60,315 nucleotides of DNA, taken from assembly GCA_013360675.1 (NCBI GenBank), contig JABWBB010000012.1:1-60315 (forward strand), in the 5' to 3' direction. This DNA comes from Phycisphaerales bacterium (lineage in GTDB: Bacteria; Planctomycetota; Phycisphaerae; Phycisphaerales; UBA1924). This document shows positions 24,194 through 32,151 of this stretch, piece by piece (within the stretch, counting starts at the first letter, position 1; every line of letters starts with the position of its first letter). Under the pieces are notes generated by a model that had not been told where the DNA came from, did not search any database, and saw only the letters and a list, made by a program, of their open reading frames with translations. The position numbers and the translations under genes are program-made.

Positions 24194-25420
24194 ATGGGAC
24201 GAATCTCGCGGATCGTGCACCGGGTGTGCGTGCTGGGGGCGTTGGTAGCGGCGATGTTCATCGCTGATGCCGGCGTGGCCCAGGTCGGGATGAACATGGG
24301 CATGGGCGGTGGGGCCCAGCAGGTGATCACCCGTCGCGAACTGGATGCGTATTCGAAGATCCTGTCGATGACGCCCGAGCAGTTCGAGGCCGCCAAGGTA
24401 CTGCTCGAGGGCGTGCAGGCGCAGACCCGTCAGTTGACCCAGGACTTCCAGAAGAAGATGGAAGCGATGATGGAGAAGGCCCAGGACGGCGACTTTGGCG
24501 TATGGCAGACCGAGATGCCCGGGCACATCAAGGTAATGGCCGAGAAGGCCAAGGCCCTTGAGACGGCGTTTTATGACGACATCAAGGCAATTCTGACCGC
24601 CGAGCAGATGGTCAAGTGGCCCAGCGTCGAGCGCTGCCATCGTCGCACGCAGTGGACCCGCGTGGGCTTTTTCAGCGGCGCGGGGGTTGATCTGATCTCG
24701 CTGGTCGAGCGGACCAAGGCGGGCGAGGGGATCATGGCGGATCTGACGCCCCTGCTCGACGAGTATGAGATGAAGATCGATGATCCGGTGCAGGCGATGC
24801 AGCGGATGCAGGAGAAGCAGACCCAGGACTACATCGACGGTAAGTTCAACGCCTTCGACATGCAGGCCGCCCAGAACGTGATCAAGGATTACGCCGAGAC
24901 GGGTAAGAAGATGCGCGATATCAACCGCGAGTTTGCGCGGAAGATCATCAGCGTACTGCCCGAGGACCGGCGTGCCGGGTTTGAACTCGAGTTCAAGCGG
25001 CGCAGTTTTTCACGGGTCTACCGCGAGACGCATGCTCAGAAGCAGTTTGCGGCGGCGGAGAAGTTCGCGGACATCACGCCCGAGCAGAAGGAATCGCTGG
25101 CGAGCGTTCGCGAGGCCTATGAGCGTGACCTCGCTTTGGCCAACGATCGCTGGGCCAGGGCGGTCGAGGAGCAGGAAGAGGCATCGGGCGGGACCTTCGG
25201 CGTGATGATGTCGGGCTTCACGGGCCAGGGCGCCAGCAGCGGCGCGGTGGGTGAAGCCCGACAGGCCCGCACGGATCTCGACAAGCGGACGGAGGAACGC
25301 ATCGAGGCGATCCTGACCGCCGAGCAGCGTGAGCGGCTTCCCAAGAAGGAGCGTCGCCAGGGGAACCCGTGGATGGACATGGTCGATCCCGAGGATCTCG
25401 CCGAGATGCAGGGCGACTGA
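24194..25420 (+). CDS. Secreted helical LTxxQ-motif protein, paralog 3
   Basis: A 408-residue exported protein, signal peptide ending near GVAQ (residue 30), then a Met/Gly stretch (VGMNMGMGGG). LTxxQ-like motifs: MTPEQFEAAK, LTAEQMVKWPSVERCHRR, ITPEQKESL and LTAEQRERLP. The shared block is RDINREFARKIISVLPEDRRAGFELEF, then FSRVYRETHAQKQFAAAEKF. It ends only 27 bases before gspE on the same strand, so it probably belongs to the secretion operon's transcript. An AAGGGG site favours this ATG; one at 24170 is possible. Function unknown. Confidence 0.7.
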   Translation: MGRISRIVHRVCVLGALVAAMFIADAGVAQVGMNMGMGGGAQQVITRRELDAYSKILSMTPEQFEAAKVLLEGVQAQTRQLTQDFQKKMEAMMEKAQDGDFGVWQTEMPGHIKVMAEKAKALETAFYDDIKAILTAEQMVKWPSVERCHRRTQWTRVGFFSGAGVDLISLVERTKAGEGIMADLTPLLDEYEMKIDDPVQAMQRMQEKQTQDYIDGKFNAFDMQAAQNVIKDYAETGKKMRDINREFARKIISVLPEDRRAGFELEFKRRSFSRVYRETHAQKQFAAAEKFADITPEQKESLASVREAYERDLALANDRWARAVEEQEEASGGTFGVMMSGFTGQGASSGAVGEARQARTDLDKRTEERIEAILTAEQRERLPKKERRQGNPWMDMVDPEDLAEMQGD

Positions 25421-25447
25421 GTCAACGAGTCGTGGGGTCAGGGGTGC

Positions 25448-27067
25448 ATGTGCATGACGACGGCATGGACGCAGGCGGGCCAGATTGACGGCGGCGCGGA
25501 ACCCGAGCCCAAGGTGGGCGGGGGAGCGGCTCGCCTGACGGAGCGCCCGGAGATCGATCCGGCGGCCGCGGCGCTGATTACCGCCGAGCAGGCCGTGCGT
25601 CTGCGGGTGGTGCCCTATGCGCTCGAAGGCGGGCGACTGCTCGTCGCGATGATGGACACGGAGGATTTGGCAGCCGCGGACGAGGTGTCGGTCTGCGCGG
25701 GGCGTGCGGTGACGCGCGTCCCCATCGAGCAGGCGGTCTTCGCGGAACTGCTTCGCAGCGCCTTTGGCACCACGGCGGCGCAGATGGCGGCCAGGCTGGG
25801 TGGCGGTGCGCAGGAGGGCGATGAACTCGTCACGAACCTCGAGGCGATCGAGGCCGACGACCTGCACCGGATGGCCGAGCAGCCGTCCCTGATCAACCTG
25901 GTGAACCTGATCATTCTCGAGGCGATCCGGGCACGGGCAAGCGACGTGCACATCGAGCCCTTCGAGCGGCTCTTGGCGGTGAAATATCGCGTGGATGGAT
26001 TGCTGGTCGAGCAGCAGCCACCGCCCAAGCACCTGCAGCCGGCGATCACCAGCCGCATCAAGATCATGGCGGGGATGAACATCGCCGAGCGCTACGCCCC
26101 GCAGGACGGGCACATCACGCTGCGGTTTGAGGGGCGCAAGATCGACATCCGCGTGAGCACCGTGCCGACGCTGTATGGCGAGAGCGTGGTGATGCGCATC
26201 CTCGACAAGGAGAGCGTGCAGCTCGACCTGGCCACGCTGGGCATGCGCGAGAACGATCGCGCGGGGATGCAGAAACTCATCGACCTGCCGCACGGCATGG
26301 TGCTGGTGACGGGCCCGACGGGCAGCGGCAAGACGACGACGCTCTACGCCGCGTTGACGAAGTTGTACGACCCGAGCCTGAAGATCATCACCATCGAGGA
26401 CCCGGTGGAGTATGAGTTGTCGGGGGTGAACCAGATCCCGGTGAACGCCAAGCGGGGGCTGTCGTTCGCGGGCGGACTGCGGAGCATCCTGCGCCAGGAT
26501 CCGGATGTGATCATGGTGGGCGAGATCCGCGACGGGGAGACGGCGGACATCTCGGTCCGGGCCGCGCTCACGGGGCACTTGCTCTTTTCAACTCTGCACA
26601 CAAACAACGCGGTGAGCGCGGTGGGGCGCCTGCTGGACATGGGTGTGGAGCCATTCCTGCTGGCCAGTGTGCTCGAGGGAATTCTGGCGCAGCGGCTGGG
26701 GCGGCGGATGTGCCCCCTGTGCCGCGTGCGAAGCCCGCTGCCCGAAGAGGTGCGTCACCGTCTTGCGCCCGCAGAGGCCGCGCTCTTCCCCGGTGGTGAA
26801 GGGTGGACCGGGACAGGGTGCGAGAAGTGCGGCGGAGCGGGGATGCGCGGGCGTGTGGGCTTCTATGAACTGGTCCTGACCACGCCGGCGATGCGACAGG
26901 GCATCACCGAGCGCCGCGGGGCGATGGACCTGATGCGGATGGTGCAGCCGGGGTTCATGACCATGCGGCGCGACGGCGTGATCAAGGCCGCGGAGGGACT
27001 GACGACGGTCGAGGAAGTGCTCAAGGCCACGCAGGACGCGGAGGAATCGCCGGTCGTCGCGGGCTGA
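25448..27067 (+). CDS. gspE: Type II secretion ATPase GspE (PilB/GspE family)
   Basis: A 539-residue hexameric ATPase powering pseudopilus assembly at the inner membrane. N-terminal MshEN-like domain to about residue 110; catalytic domain with Walker A GPTGSGKTT (289-297), Asp box ITIEDPVEYE, Walker B VIMVGEIRD (354-362) and His box LLFSTLHTNN. A zinc-binding module has C422-x2-C425 and C458-x2-C461. The pattern fits GspE as well as PilB; the operon context (G to K pseudopilins plus secretin) decides. The start could equally be the ATG two codons later. Confidence 0.93.
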   Translation: MCMTTAWTQAGQIDGGAEPEPKVGGGAARLTERPEIDPAAAALITAEQAVRLRVVPYALEGGRLLVAMMDTEDLAAADEVSVCAGRAVTRVPIEQAVFAELLRSAFGTTAAQMAARLGGGAQEGDELVTNLEAIEADDLHRMAEQPSLINLVNLIILEAIRARASDVHIEPFERLLAVKYRVDGLLVEQQPPPKHLQPAITSRIKIMAGMNIAERYAPQDGHITLRFEGRKIDIRVSTVPTLYGESVVMRILDKESVQLDLATLGMRENDRAGMQKLIDLPHGMVLVTGPTGSGKTTTLYAALTKLYDPSLKIITIEDPVEYELSGVNQIPVNAKRGLSFAGGLRSILRQDPDVIMVGEIRDGETADISVRAALTGHLLFSTLHTNNAVSAVGRLLDMGVEPFLLASVLEGILAQRLGRRMCPLCRVRSPLPEEVRHRLAPAEAALFPGGEGWTGTGCEKCGGAGMRGRVGFYELVLTTPAMRQGITERRGAMDLMRMVQPGFMTMRRDGVIKAAEGLTTVEEVLKATQDAEESPVVAG

Positions 27068-27089
27068 CGCGCGAGAGCCGGGTTGAACC

Positions 27090-28328
27090 ATGCCGACCTT
27101 TGTGTACAAGACCATGTCGAGCGGCTCGACGGCCACGATCGAGGCGGTGGATCGTGCGTCGGCGGTGCGCGATCTGGTGCGCCGTGGCGAAGCGCCCACG
27201 TCGATCGAACCCGCGGGGATCGCCGGAGCGCCGGGGCGGGGGGCGATGGTCGGCGGGTTGCGTGGCGGGATGTCCCGGGCCGAGGTGGCCTCACTGATTC
27301 GAGAGCTGGCGACGGCGCTTCAGGCGGGCCTGCCGCTGGTGCAGTCGCTGCGCACACTGGCCCGACAGGGGCGTGCCGGGCGTCAACGCGAGATGCTCGA
27401 GACGATGATCGAGCAGGTGGAGCACGGCAAGAGCCTGGCCGACGCGATGCAGTCGTGGGGCAATCCATTCTCGGATCTCACGGTAAGCCTGGCACGGGCG
27501 GGCGAGGTATCGGGACGGCTGCCCGAGATCTTGGCGCAGGCGGCGGACCTCTTGGATCGTGATCTGAAACTGCGGCGCAGTGTGGTCAGCGCGACGTTGT
27601 ATCCCATGATTCTGGGCGTGCTGCTGGTAGTGGCGATCATCATCGTGGTGACGGTCATCGTGCCGCGGATCCTTGAGCCGCTCAAGGGCGCCGCGATTGA
27701 GATGCCCCTGCCCACGCAGATCGTGCAGGGTGTGGCGCATTTCTTCGGGGGTCTGTGGTGGGGGGTGATCCCCGGGTGGCTGGTGATCATTCCCGCGGCG
27801 GCGCTGGCGGTCTGGGCGTGCATGCGCTACTACGCCTCGCCCGAAGGACGGATGAAGGTTGACATGACGCTGCTGCGCGTGCCGGTGCTGGGACGGCTGC
27901 TGCGCGACGTGGCGGTGGCGCGGTTCACGCGGACCTTGGGCACGCTGACGCAGGCGGGCATCCCGGTACTCACCTCGCTGCGCGTGGTGAAGGCGACGCT
28001 GGGCAACCGCGCGATGGAGCGTGTGATGGACGACGTGGCCGAGCAGGTCGCCGCCGGGCGGACGATCGCCGACCCGATGGAGCGCAGCGGCTATTTCCCG
28101 CCGATGCTGGTGCAGATCGTCAACCTGGGTGAACGCTCGGGCAAGCTCGACGAACTGCTGTCGCAGGCGGCGGGGGCGTTCGAGGATCGGACCGAGCAGA
28201 GCGTGAAGGTGTTCACGACCGTGCTGCCCCCCCTGCTGGTCGTCATCATGGCGGGCGTGGTGGGGTTCGTGGTGATGGCGGTGATGCTGGCGCTGCTGGC
28301 GATGCAGGACGCGATGCGGTTGATGTAA
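27090..28328 (+). CDS. gspF: Type II secretion inner-membrane protein GspF
   Basis: A 412-residue platform protein linking the GspE ATPase to pseudopilin assembly. It begins with the family opening PTFVYKTMSSGST and carries two repeated helical domains: MSRAEVASLIRELATALQAGLPLVQSLRTLARQ and VARFTRTLGTLTQAGIPVLTSLRVVKATLGN. Three membrane helices are visible (LYPMILGVLLVVAIIIVVTVI, the VIPGWLVIIPAAALAVWA segment, and the C-terminal VLPPLLVVIMAGVVGFVVMAVMLAL). It sits 22 bases after gspE. Confidence 0.95.
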   Translation: MPTFVYKTMSSGSTATIEAVDRASAVRDLVRRGEAPTSIEPAGIAGAPGRGAMVGGLRGGMSRAEVASLIRELATALQAGLPLVQSLRTLARQGRAGRQREMLETMIEQVEHGKSLADAMQSWGNPFSDLTVSLARAGEVSGRLPEILAQAADLLDRDLKLRRSVVSATLYPMILGVLLVVAIIIVVTVIVPRILEPLKGAAIEMPLPTQIVQGVAHFFGGLWWGVIPGWLVIIPAAALAVWACMRYYASPEGRMKVDMTLLRVPVLGRLLRDVAVARFTRTLGTLTQAGIPVLTSLRVVKATLGNRAMERVMDDVAEQVAAGRTIADPMERSGYFPPMLVQIVNLGERSGKLDELLSQAAGAFEDRTEQSVKVFTTVLPPLLVVIMAGVVGFVVMAVMLALLAMQDAMRLM

Positions 28329-28340
28329 CGGAGGTTTGGC

Positions 28341-28775
28341 ATGGAACGTCGGAAGCAGAACAGACGCGGATTTACGATCATCGAGGCGCTGGTGATCGTC
28401 ATCATCCTGGGGGTGTTGGCGGCGGTGGTGGGCCCGCGCCTGCTCAGCCGGATCGGCCAGAGCAAGCAGGCCGTCGCGCAGAGCAACGCCGCGGCGTTGT
28501 CGAGCGCGATGAAACTCTTCTCGGCGGACCACGGTCTGCCCGAGGCGGGCAGCCCGATCACGATCCTGTACGAGCGCCCCAGTTACGTCGAGGAATCGGC
28601 CTGGAACGGGCCGTATGTCGACTCGATGGACGCGCTCAAGGACCCCTGGGGCAATCTCTTTGTGCTGGTCATCCCCGGGCAGCACAACGTGGATTTCGAC
28701 ATCATGAGTTACGGGGCCGACGGGGTCTCCGGCGGCGAGGGGGATAACGCGGACATCATCGCCGGGAAACGCTGA
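28341..28775 (+). CDS. gspG: Major pseudopilin GspG
   Basis: A 144-residue major pseudopilin. The prepilin peptidase site is RRG|FTIIE, with Glu at +5, followed by the hydrophobic helix ALVIVIILGVLAAVVGPRLL. The C-terminal GspG signature is intact: DALKDPWGNLFVLVIPGQHNVDFDIMSYGADGVSGGEGDNADI, including the Ca-binding aspartates. Length matches the family. It lies 12 bases after gspF, with GGAGG before its ATG. Confidence 0.96.
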   Translation: MERRKQNRRGFTIIEALVIVIILGVLAAVVGPRLLSRIGQSKQAVAQSNAAALSSAMKLFSADHGLPEAGSPITILYERPSYVEESAWNGPYVDSMDALKDPWGNLFVLVIPGQHNVDFDIMSYGADGVSGGEGDNADIIAGKR

Positions 28776-28794
28776 ACGGTTACAGGAGTCGAGC

Positions 28795-29331
28795 GTGCGT
28801 CGGGCCTTCTCGATGATCGAGGTGCTGGTGGTGATCCTGATCCTGGCGATACTCGCCGGGGTGATGGCTCCACGCCTGGCCACATTCACCGCGCTGCGCG
28901 TGGAGCCCACGGCCCGGCGGGCGGGGGATGTACTCTCGATCGCGGGACGGCGCGACCGCCTCAGCAGTCAGCGCGTGGCCGTTGATTACGCCGACGGCGT
29001 GCTGCGGATGCTCGTGCTCCTCCCCGCGACCGACGGGCGCGGCAGCGAGTGGCGTGAAGATCCGCTGGCTCCGCCCGTTGATCTGGGCCCGGTCATGCTC
29101 GTTTCTGCACGCCTGGACGGGGTGGAGCTTGATACGGACCAATGGCGCGTGGAACTCGCCGCCGCGGGGCGTAGGCCTTCGCTCACGCTGTTGCTGAGCG
29201 GGCCGGGTGAACACGACCCGTGGACGGTTGAACTCGCGCCAGAGGGGGCCAGCGCGGAGGTTCGACGGGGCTGGTCGGGCCAGGGGCTCAGCGCCGGAGC
29301 CGTTGAACTCGAGGAGCAGAGCGCGTGGTAG
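28795..29331 (+). CDS. gspH: Minor pseudopilin GspH-like
   Basis: A 178-residue protein starting at a GTG with AGGAG 6 bases upstream. The prepilin site is RRA|FSMIE with Glu at +5, and the helix VLVVILILAILAGVMAPRL follows; the residue before the cut is Ala rather than the usual Gly. The rest is a variable beta-rich GspH-like domain (QWRVELAAAGRRPSLTLLLSG). Assignment as GspH rests on position after gspG and on size. Its stop overlaps the next gene by 7 bases. Confidence 0.75.
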   Translation: MRRAFSMIEVLVVILILAILAGVMAPRLATFTALRVEPTARRAGDVLSIAGRRDRLSSQRVAVDYADGVLRMLVLLPATDGRGSEWREDPLAPPVDLGPVMLVSARLDGVELDTDQWRVELAAAGRRPSLTLLLSGPGEHDPWTVELAPEGASAEVRRGWSGQGLSAGAVELEEQSAW

Positions 29332-29780
29332 TGCGCCTTCGTCAACCGCGAGTGGTCCGAGCGCGTCGTGGCGTCGCGCTGGTCGAGGTGATCGTCTCGA
29401 CGATCGTGCTGGGGGTTGCGCTCGCCGTGCTGATCGGGCTCACGGGGCAGGCGATGTCATCTCAGCAGGCGGGCGAGCGACTTTCGACGGTGGCGATGCT
29501 CCTCGATGAGCAGCTGAATCTGGTGCTGGCGCGCGGGCCCGACAACTACGCCGCCCGGTTCGATACGGCGGGGGTCTGCGAGGCGCCTTTCGAGCAGTAC
29601 CGCTATGAGCTGTCGCTCGCAGGCGGACAGGCTGGTGAAGCGTTTGTGGTGACGGCGACGATCTCGTGGAGCGAGGGCGGACGCCTGCGATCCGAGTCGC
29701 TGCAGACCATGATCGCTCCGAGGCTGGGTGACGAGCCCGATCCTGACCGGCGTCCTGATGATCCGGTGCTGAGGTACTGA
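29325..29780 (+). CDS. gspI: Minor pseudopilin GspI-like
   Basis: A 151-residue pseudopilin with RARRG|VALVE (Glu at +5) and the helix VIVSTIVLGVALAVLIGLTGQAM. GspI members commonly have this 'GVALVEVIVS' N-terminus. It starts at GTG, with AGGAG 8 bases upstream inside gspH. The stop overlaps the start of the next gene as TGATG. It would form the pseudopilus tip with GspJ and GspK. Confidence 0.75.
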   Translation: MVVRLRQPRVVRARRGVALVEVIVSTIVLGVALAVLIGLTGQAMSSQQAGERLSTVAMLLDEQLNLVLARGPDNYAARFDTAGVCEAPFEQYRYELSLAGGQAGEAFVVTATISWSEGGRLRSESLQTMIAPRLGDEPDPDRRPDDPVLRY

Positions 29781-30820
29781 TGCGCGCGTTGTTCGAGGTG
29801 CAACTTCCTCGAGGTGGGCCTCGCCTTGGCGGGCGTGGTCTGGCGCGCGGTTTTTCGCTGATCGAACTGCTCGTGGCGGGCGTCGTGGGCGCCATGGTGG
29901 CGGGAGCGACGATGCTGGCCCTCTCGCAGATGTTGCGGGCAAGAGATACCTCCGCCGCCCGTCAGCAGGCCCACGCGAGAGCCGAGGCATGCGTCGCGAG
30001 CGTCGCGCTCGATGCCATGAACCTGGTGCGAGATCGTGACCTGGCGATGACGAAGTTCGCCATCATCAACGGCGGCGTGACCGGGGCCGAGCAGGACGAC
30101 CTGCTCATGCTGATCCACTCGCTGCGTCCGCTGCGAGGGCTGTATGGAGTGCCCGAGGGGGATGAGTACGAGGTGCAGTTCAGGTTGATCCCCAGCGCCT
30201 CGGGGCGTGGGGCGATGTGGCGAAGGGTTGATCCGGCCTTCGACGCGGTGATCGATGGCGGCGGGATCGCCGTGCCCCTGGTTGAAGGAATCGAGGGTGT
30301 TTCGTTCGAGGCCTATGACGGGTATGAGTGGTTCGAGGATTGGGACTCGGACTCGGACGGCCTGCCTCACGCGCTGCGGATCACGGTGCGTGCGCGCAGC
30401 GACGATCGCAAGGGTGTGGCGGTGGCGCGGCGACTTGTTGCGTTCGACCGTGTGCCGGTGGTGACTCAGGCCGAGAAGGACCTGCTCGAGATGCAGGCCG
30501 CCCAGGCCGAGGCCCAGGACAGCAGCGGGCAAACTCAGCAACCTGGCTCGACCGGCGGCGGGGGAATCCTCCCCGGTGGAGGCGGTGGTGGTCGCGGCGG
30601 GGGGCCGGGCGGAGGAGGCGGCCCCGGCGGTGGGAGACCCGGAGGCGGACGTCCCGGCGGGCCTGGAGCCGGCGGAGGCGATGGGGGAGGAAACCCGGGG
30701 GGGCAGCCCGGCGGCAGGCCTGGAGGCGGGACCCCGGGTGGTCGGCCTGGTGTTGGTAATCCTGGCGGAGGCGGAGGGACGCCTGGTGGTGGTGGCGGCG
30801 GCGGGGGAGGGCGCGGATGA
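29780..30820 (+). CDS. gspJ: Minor pseudopilin GspJ-like with long glycine-rich tail
   Basis: A 346-residue protein. The prepilin site is LARG|FSLIE, and the helix LLVAGVVGAMVAGATMLALSQML follows. The middle part resembles GspJ in size and position: DLLMLIHSLRPLRGLYG, RRVDPAFDAVIDGGG, LPHALRITVRAR. From about residue 258 the chain turns into an 85-residue tail almost wholly of Gly with Pro and Arg (PGGGRPGGGRPGGPG...). Typical GspJ proteins end near 200-230 residues, so the tail is an addition. It overlaps gspK by 4 bases. Confidence 0.75.
   Translation: MRALFEVQLPRGGPRLGGRGLARGFSLIELLVAGVVGAMVAGATMLALSQMLRARDTSAARQQAHARAEACVASVALDAMNLVRDRDLAMTKFAIINGGVTGAEQDDLLMLIHSLRPLRGLYGVPEGDEYEVQFRLIPSASGRGAMWRRVDPAFDAVIDGGGIAVPLVEGIEGVSFEAYDGYEWFEDWDSDSDGLPHALRITVRARSDDRKGVAVARRLVAFDRVPVVTQAEKDLLEMQAAQAEAQDSSGQTQQPGSTGGGGILPGGGGGGRGGGPGGGGGPGGGRPGGGRPGGPGAGGGDGGGNPGGQPGGRPGGGTPGGRPGVGNPGGGGGTPGGGGGGGGGRG
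30553..30817 (+). repeat. Low-complexity Gly/Pro-coding tract in gspJ
   Basis: A run of GGN and CCN codons encodes the glycine-rich tail of the GspJ-like protein. The repeats are short and imperfect (GGC GGx, CCC GGC GGx). Such a tract may vary in length between strains. Confidence 0.75.
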
Positions 30821-32151
30821 AACACCGTTCTCCTTCATCACGTGCCTTTGCCACGCTGCTGGTGCTGGCGGTTGTCATCCTTGCCATGGCGGTGATCGGG
30901 ATGGTGCAGGCGACGGCGTTCAGCCAGGCCGCCTCTGGTCGCGATGCGATGGCGCGCACACGGGCCTACTGGGCGGCGCGTGCGGGGCTTGAATCGACGA
31001 TCGCTCGCCTCGAGTGGGACACGCAGAATCCTGACCCCGAAGACGCCTACTCAACGCTGGACTCGATGGCGGAAGTCGCCGAGGGGCGTGTCAGCGGCGC
31101 GACGTGGCGGATCGCGACGACCGTGGGCAAGGAACAGGTGCCCGGGCCGGCGGATGAAGGAGCCAAGCTCAATGTGAACCGTCTGACGCAGGAGCAGTTG
31201 CTCCTGATCGAGCCGTTCATGACGGAAGACGTGGCCGATGGCATCCTTGATTGGGTGGACGAGGACGATGACACGCGGATGCTCGGGGCCGAGGTGGGGT
31301 ACTACCAGGGGTTGTCCTATCCCTATGAGCCGCGCAACGCGCCGTTCCGGTCGATCGCCGAGCTGGAGCTGGTGACGGGGACGTGGCCTGAGGACGTGCG
31401 TGGCGAGGACTGGAATCTCAATGGGATACTCGATCCCAACGAGGACGATGGGAATGCCTCGTGGCCGCCCGACAACGCGGACGGCATCCTTCAGGGGGGC
31501 TGGTCGGCGATCCTGACGACGGCGAGCATCGACGGCGGTCTGGGTGCGTCGGGAAGTGCCCGCCTCGACCTGACCACGGCGACGGATTCAGAGATCGTCG
31601 CACGGACCGGGGTAACGACCGATCAGGCCCGTGTCATCGTCGATTACATGCAGGCGACCCCGACGGTGACGATGGGAGATTTCATCCGGCGCGATCTGCA
31701 GACGCTGGCCAACGTGGCGTTCCAGGCGCAGGGCGGGCGGGGGCAGGCCCCGGCGGTGGACGCGCTGTCGCGCACGCAGCTTGGTGCATTGCTGGATGAG
31801 GCGAGCGTGGGGCCCAGCGCGGGGATCGAGCCGGGCAAGCTGAATATCAACTCGTGCGACGCGAAGACGATCGAGTATCTGCCCGAGATCGATGCGACGC
31901 TGGCGGATGCGATCATCGCCGAGCGAGCCGCACGCCCGCAAGGCTTTACGAACATCGTGCAGTTGCTGGAAGTGCCCGGGATGTCGCGGACGACCCTGGC
32001 GACGATGCAGGACTTGTTGACGGTGCGTTCGAGCGTGTACGCTCTGACCTGCCGCGGAAAAGATGAGTTGACGGGCGTGGAAGTTGAAATCACGGCGACG
32101 ATGGATCGTTCATCGCTCCCGGTCGTGCTGAAGGATGTGCGAGTGCGATGA
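30817..32151 (+). CDS. gspK: Minor pseudopilin GspK-like
   Basis: A 444-residue protein with an N-terminal hydrophobic helix (FATLLVLAVVILAMAVIGMVQATAF) lacking the +5 Glu, as is usual for GspK. The large periplasmic domain has the GspK marks ARAGLESTIARLEWD, DEGAKLNVNRLTQEQLLLI and ILDWVDEDDDTR, plus helix-hairpin-helix-like segments such as LNINSCDAKTIEYLPEI and FTNIVQLLEVPGMS. GspK caps the pseudopilus and starts tip assembly with GspI and GspJ. ATGA overlaps occur on both sides. It is somewhat longer than proteobacterial GspK (about 330). Confidence 0.85.
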   Translation: MKHRSPSSRAFATLLVLAVVILAMAVIGMVQATAFSQAASGRDAMARTRAYWAARAGLESTIARLEWDTQNPDPEDAYSTLDSMAEVAEGRVSGATWRIATTVGKEQVPGPADEGAKLNVNRLTQEQLLLIEPFMTEDVADGILDWVDEDDDTRMLGAEVGYYQGLSYPYEPRNAPFRSIAELELVTGTWPEDVRGEDWNLNGILDPNEDDGNASWPPDNADGILQGGWSAILTTASIDGGLGASGSARLDLTTATDSEIVARTGVTTDQARVIVDYMQATPTVTMGDFIRRDLQTLANVAFQAQGGRGQAPAVDALSRTQLGALLDEASVGPSAGIEPGKLNINSCDAKTIEYLPEIDATLADAIIAERAARPQGFTNIVQLLEVPGMSRTTLATMQDLLTVRSSVYALTCRGKDELTGVEVEITATMDRSSLPVVLKDVRVR

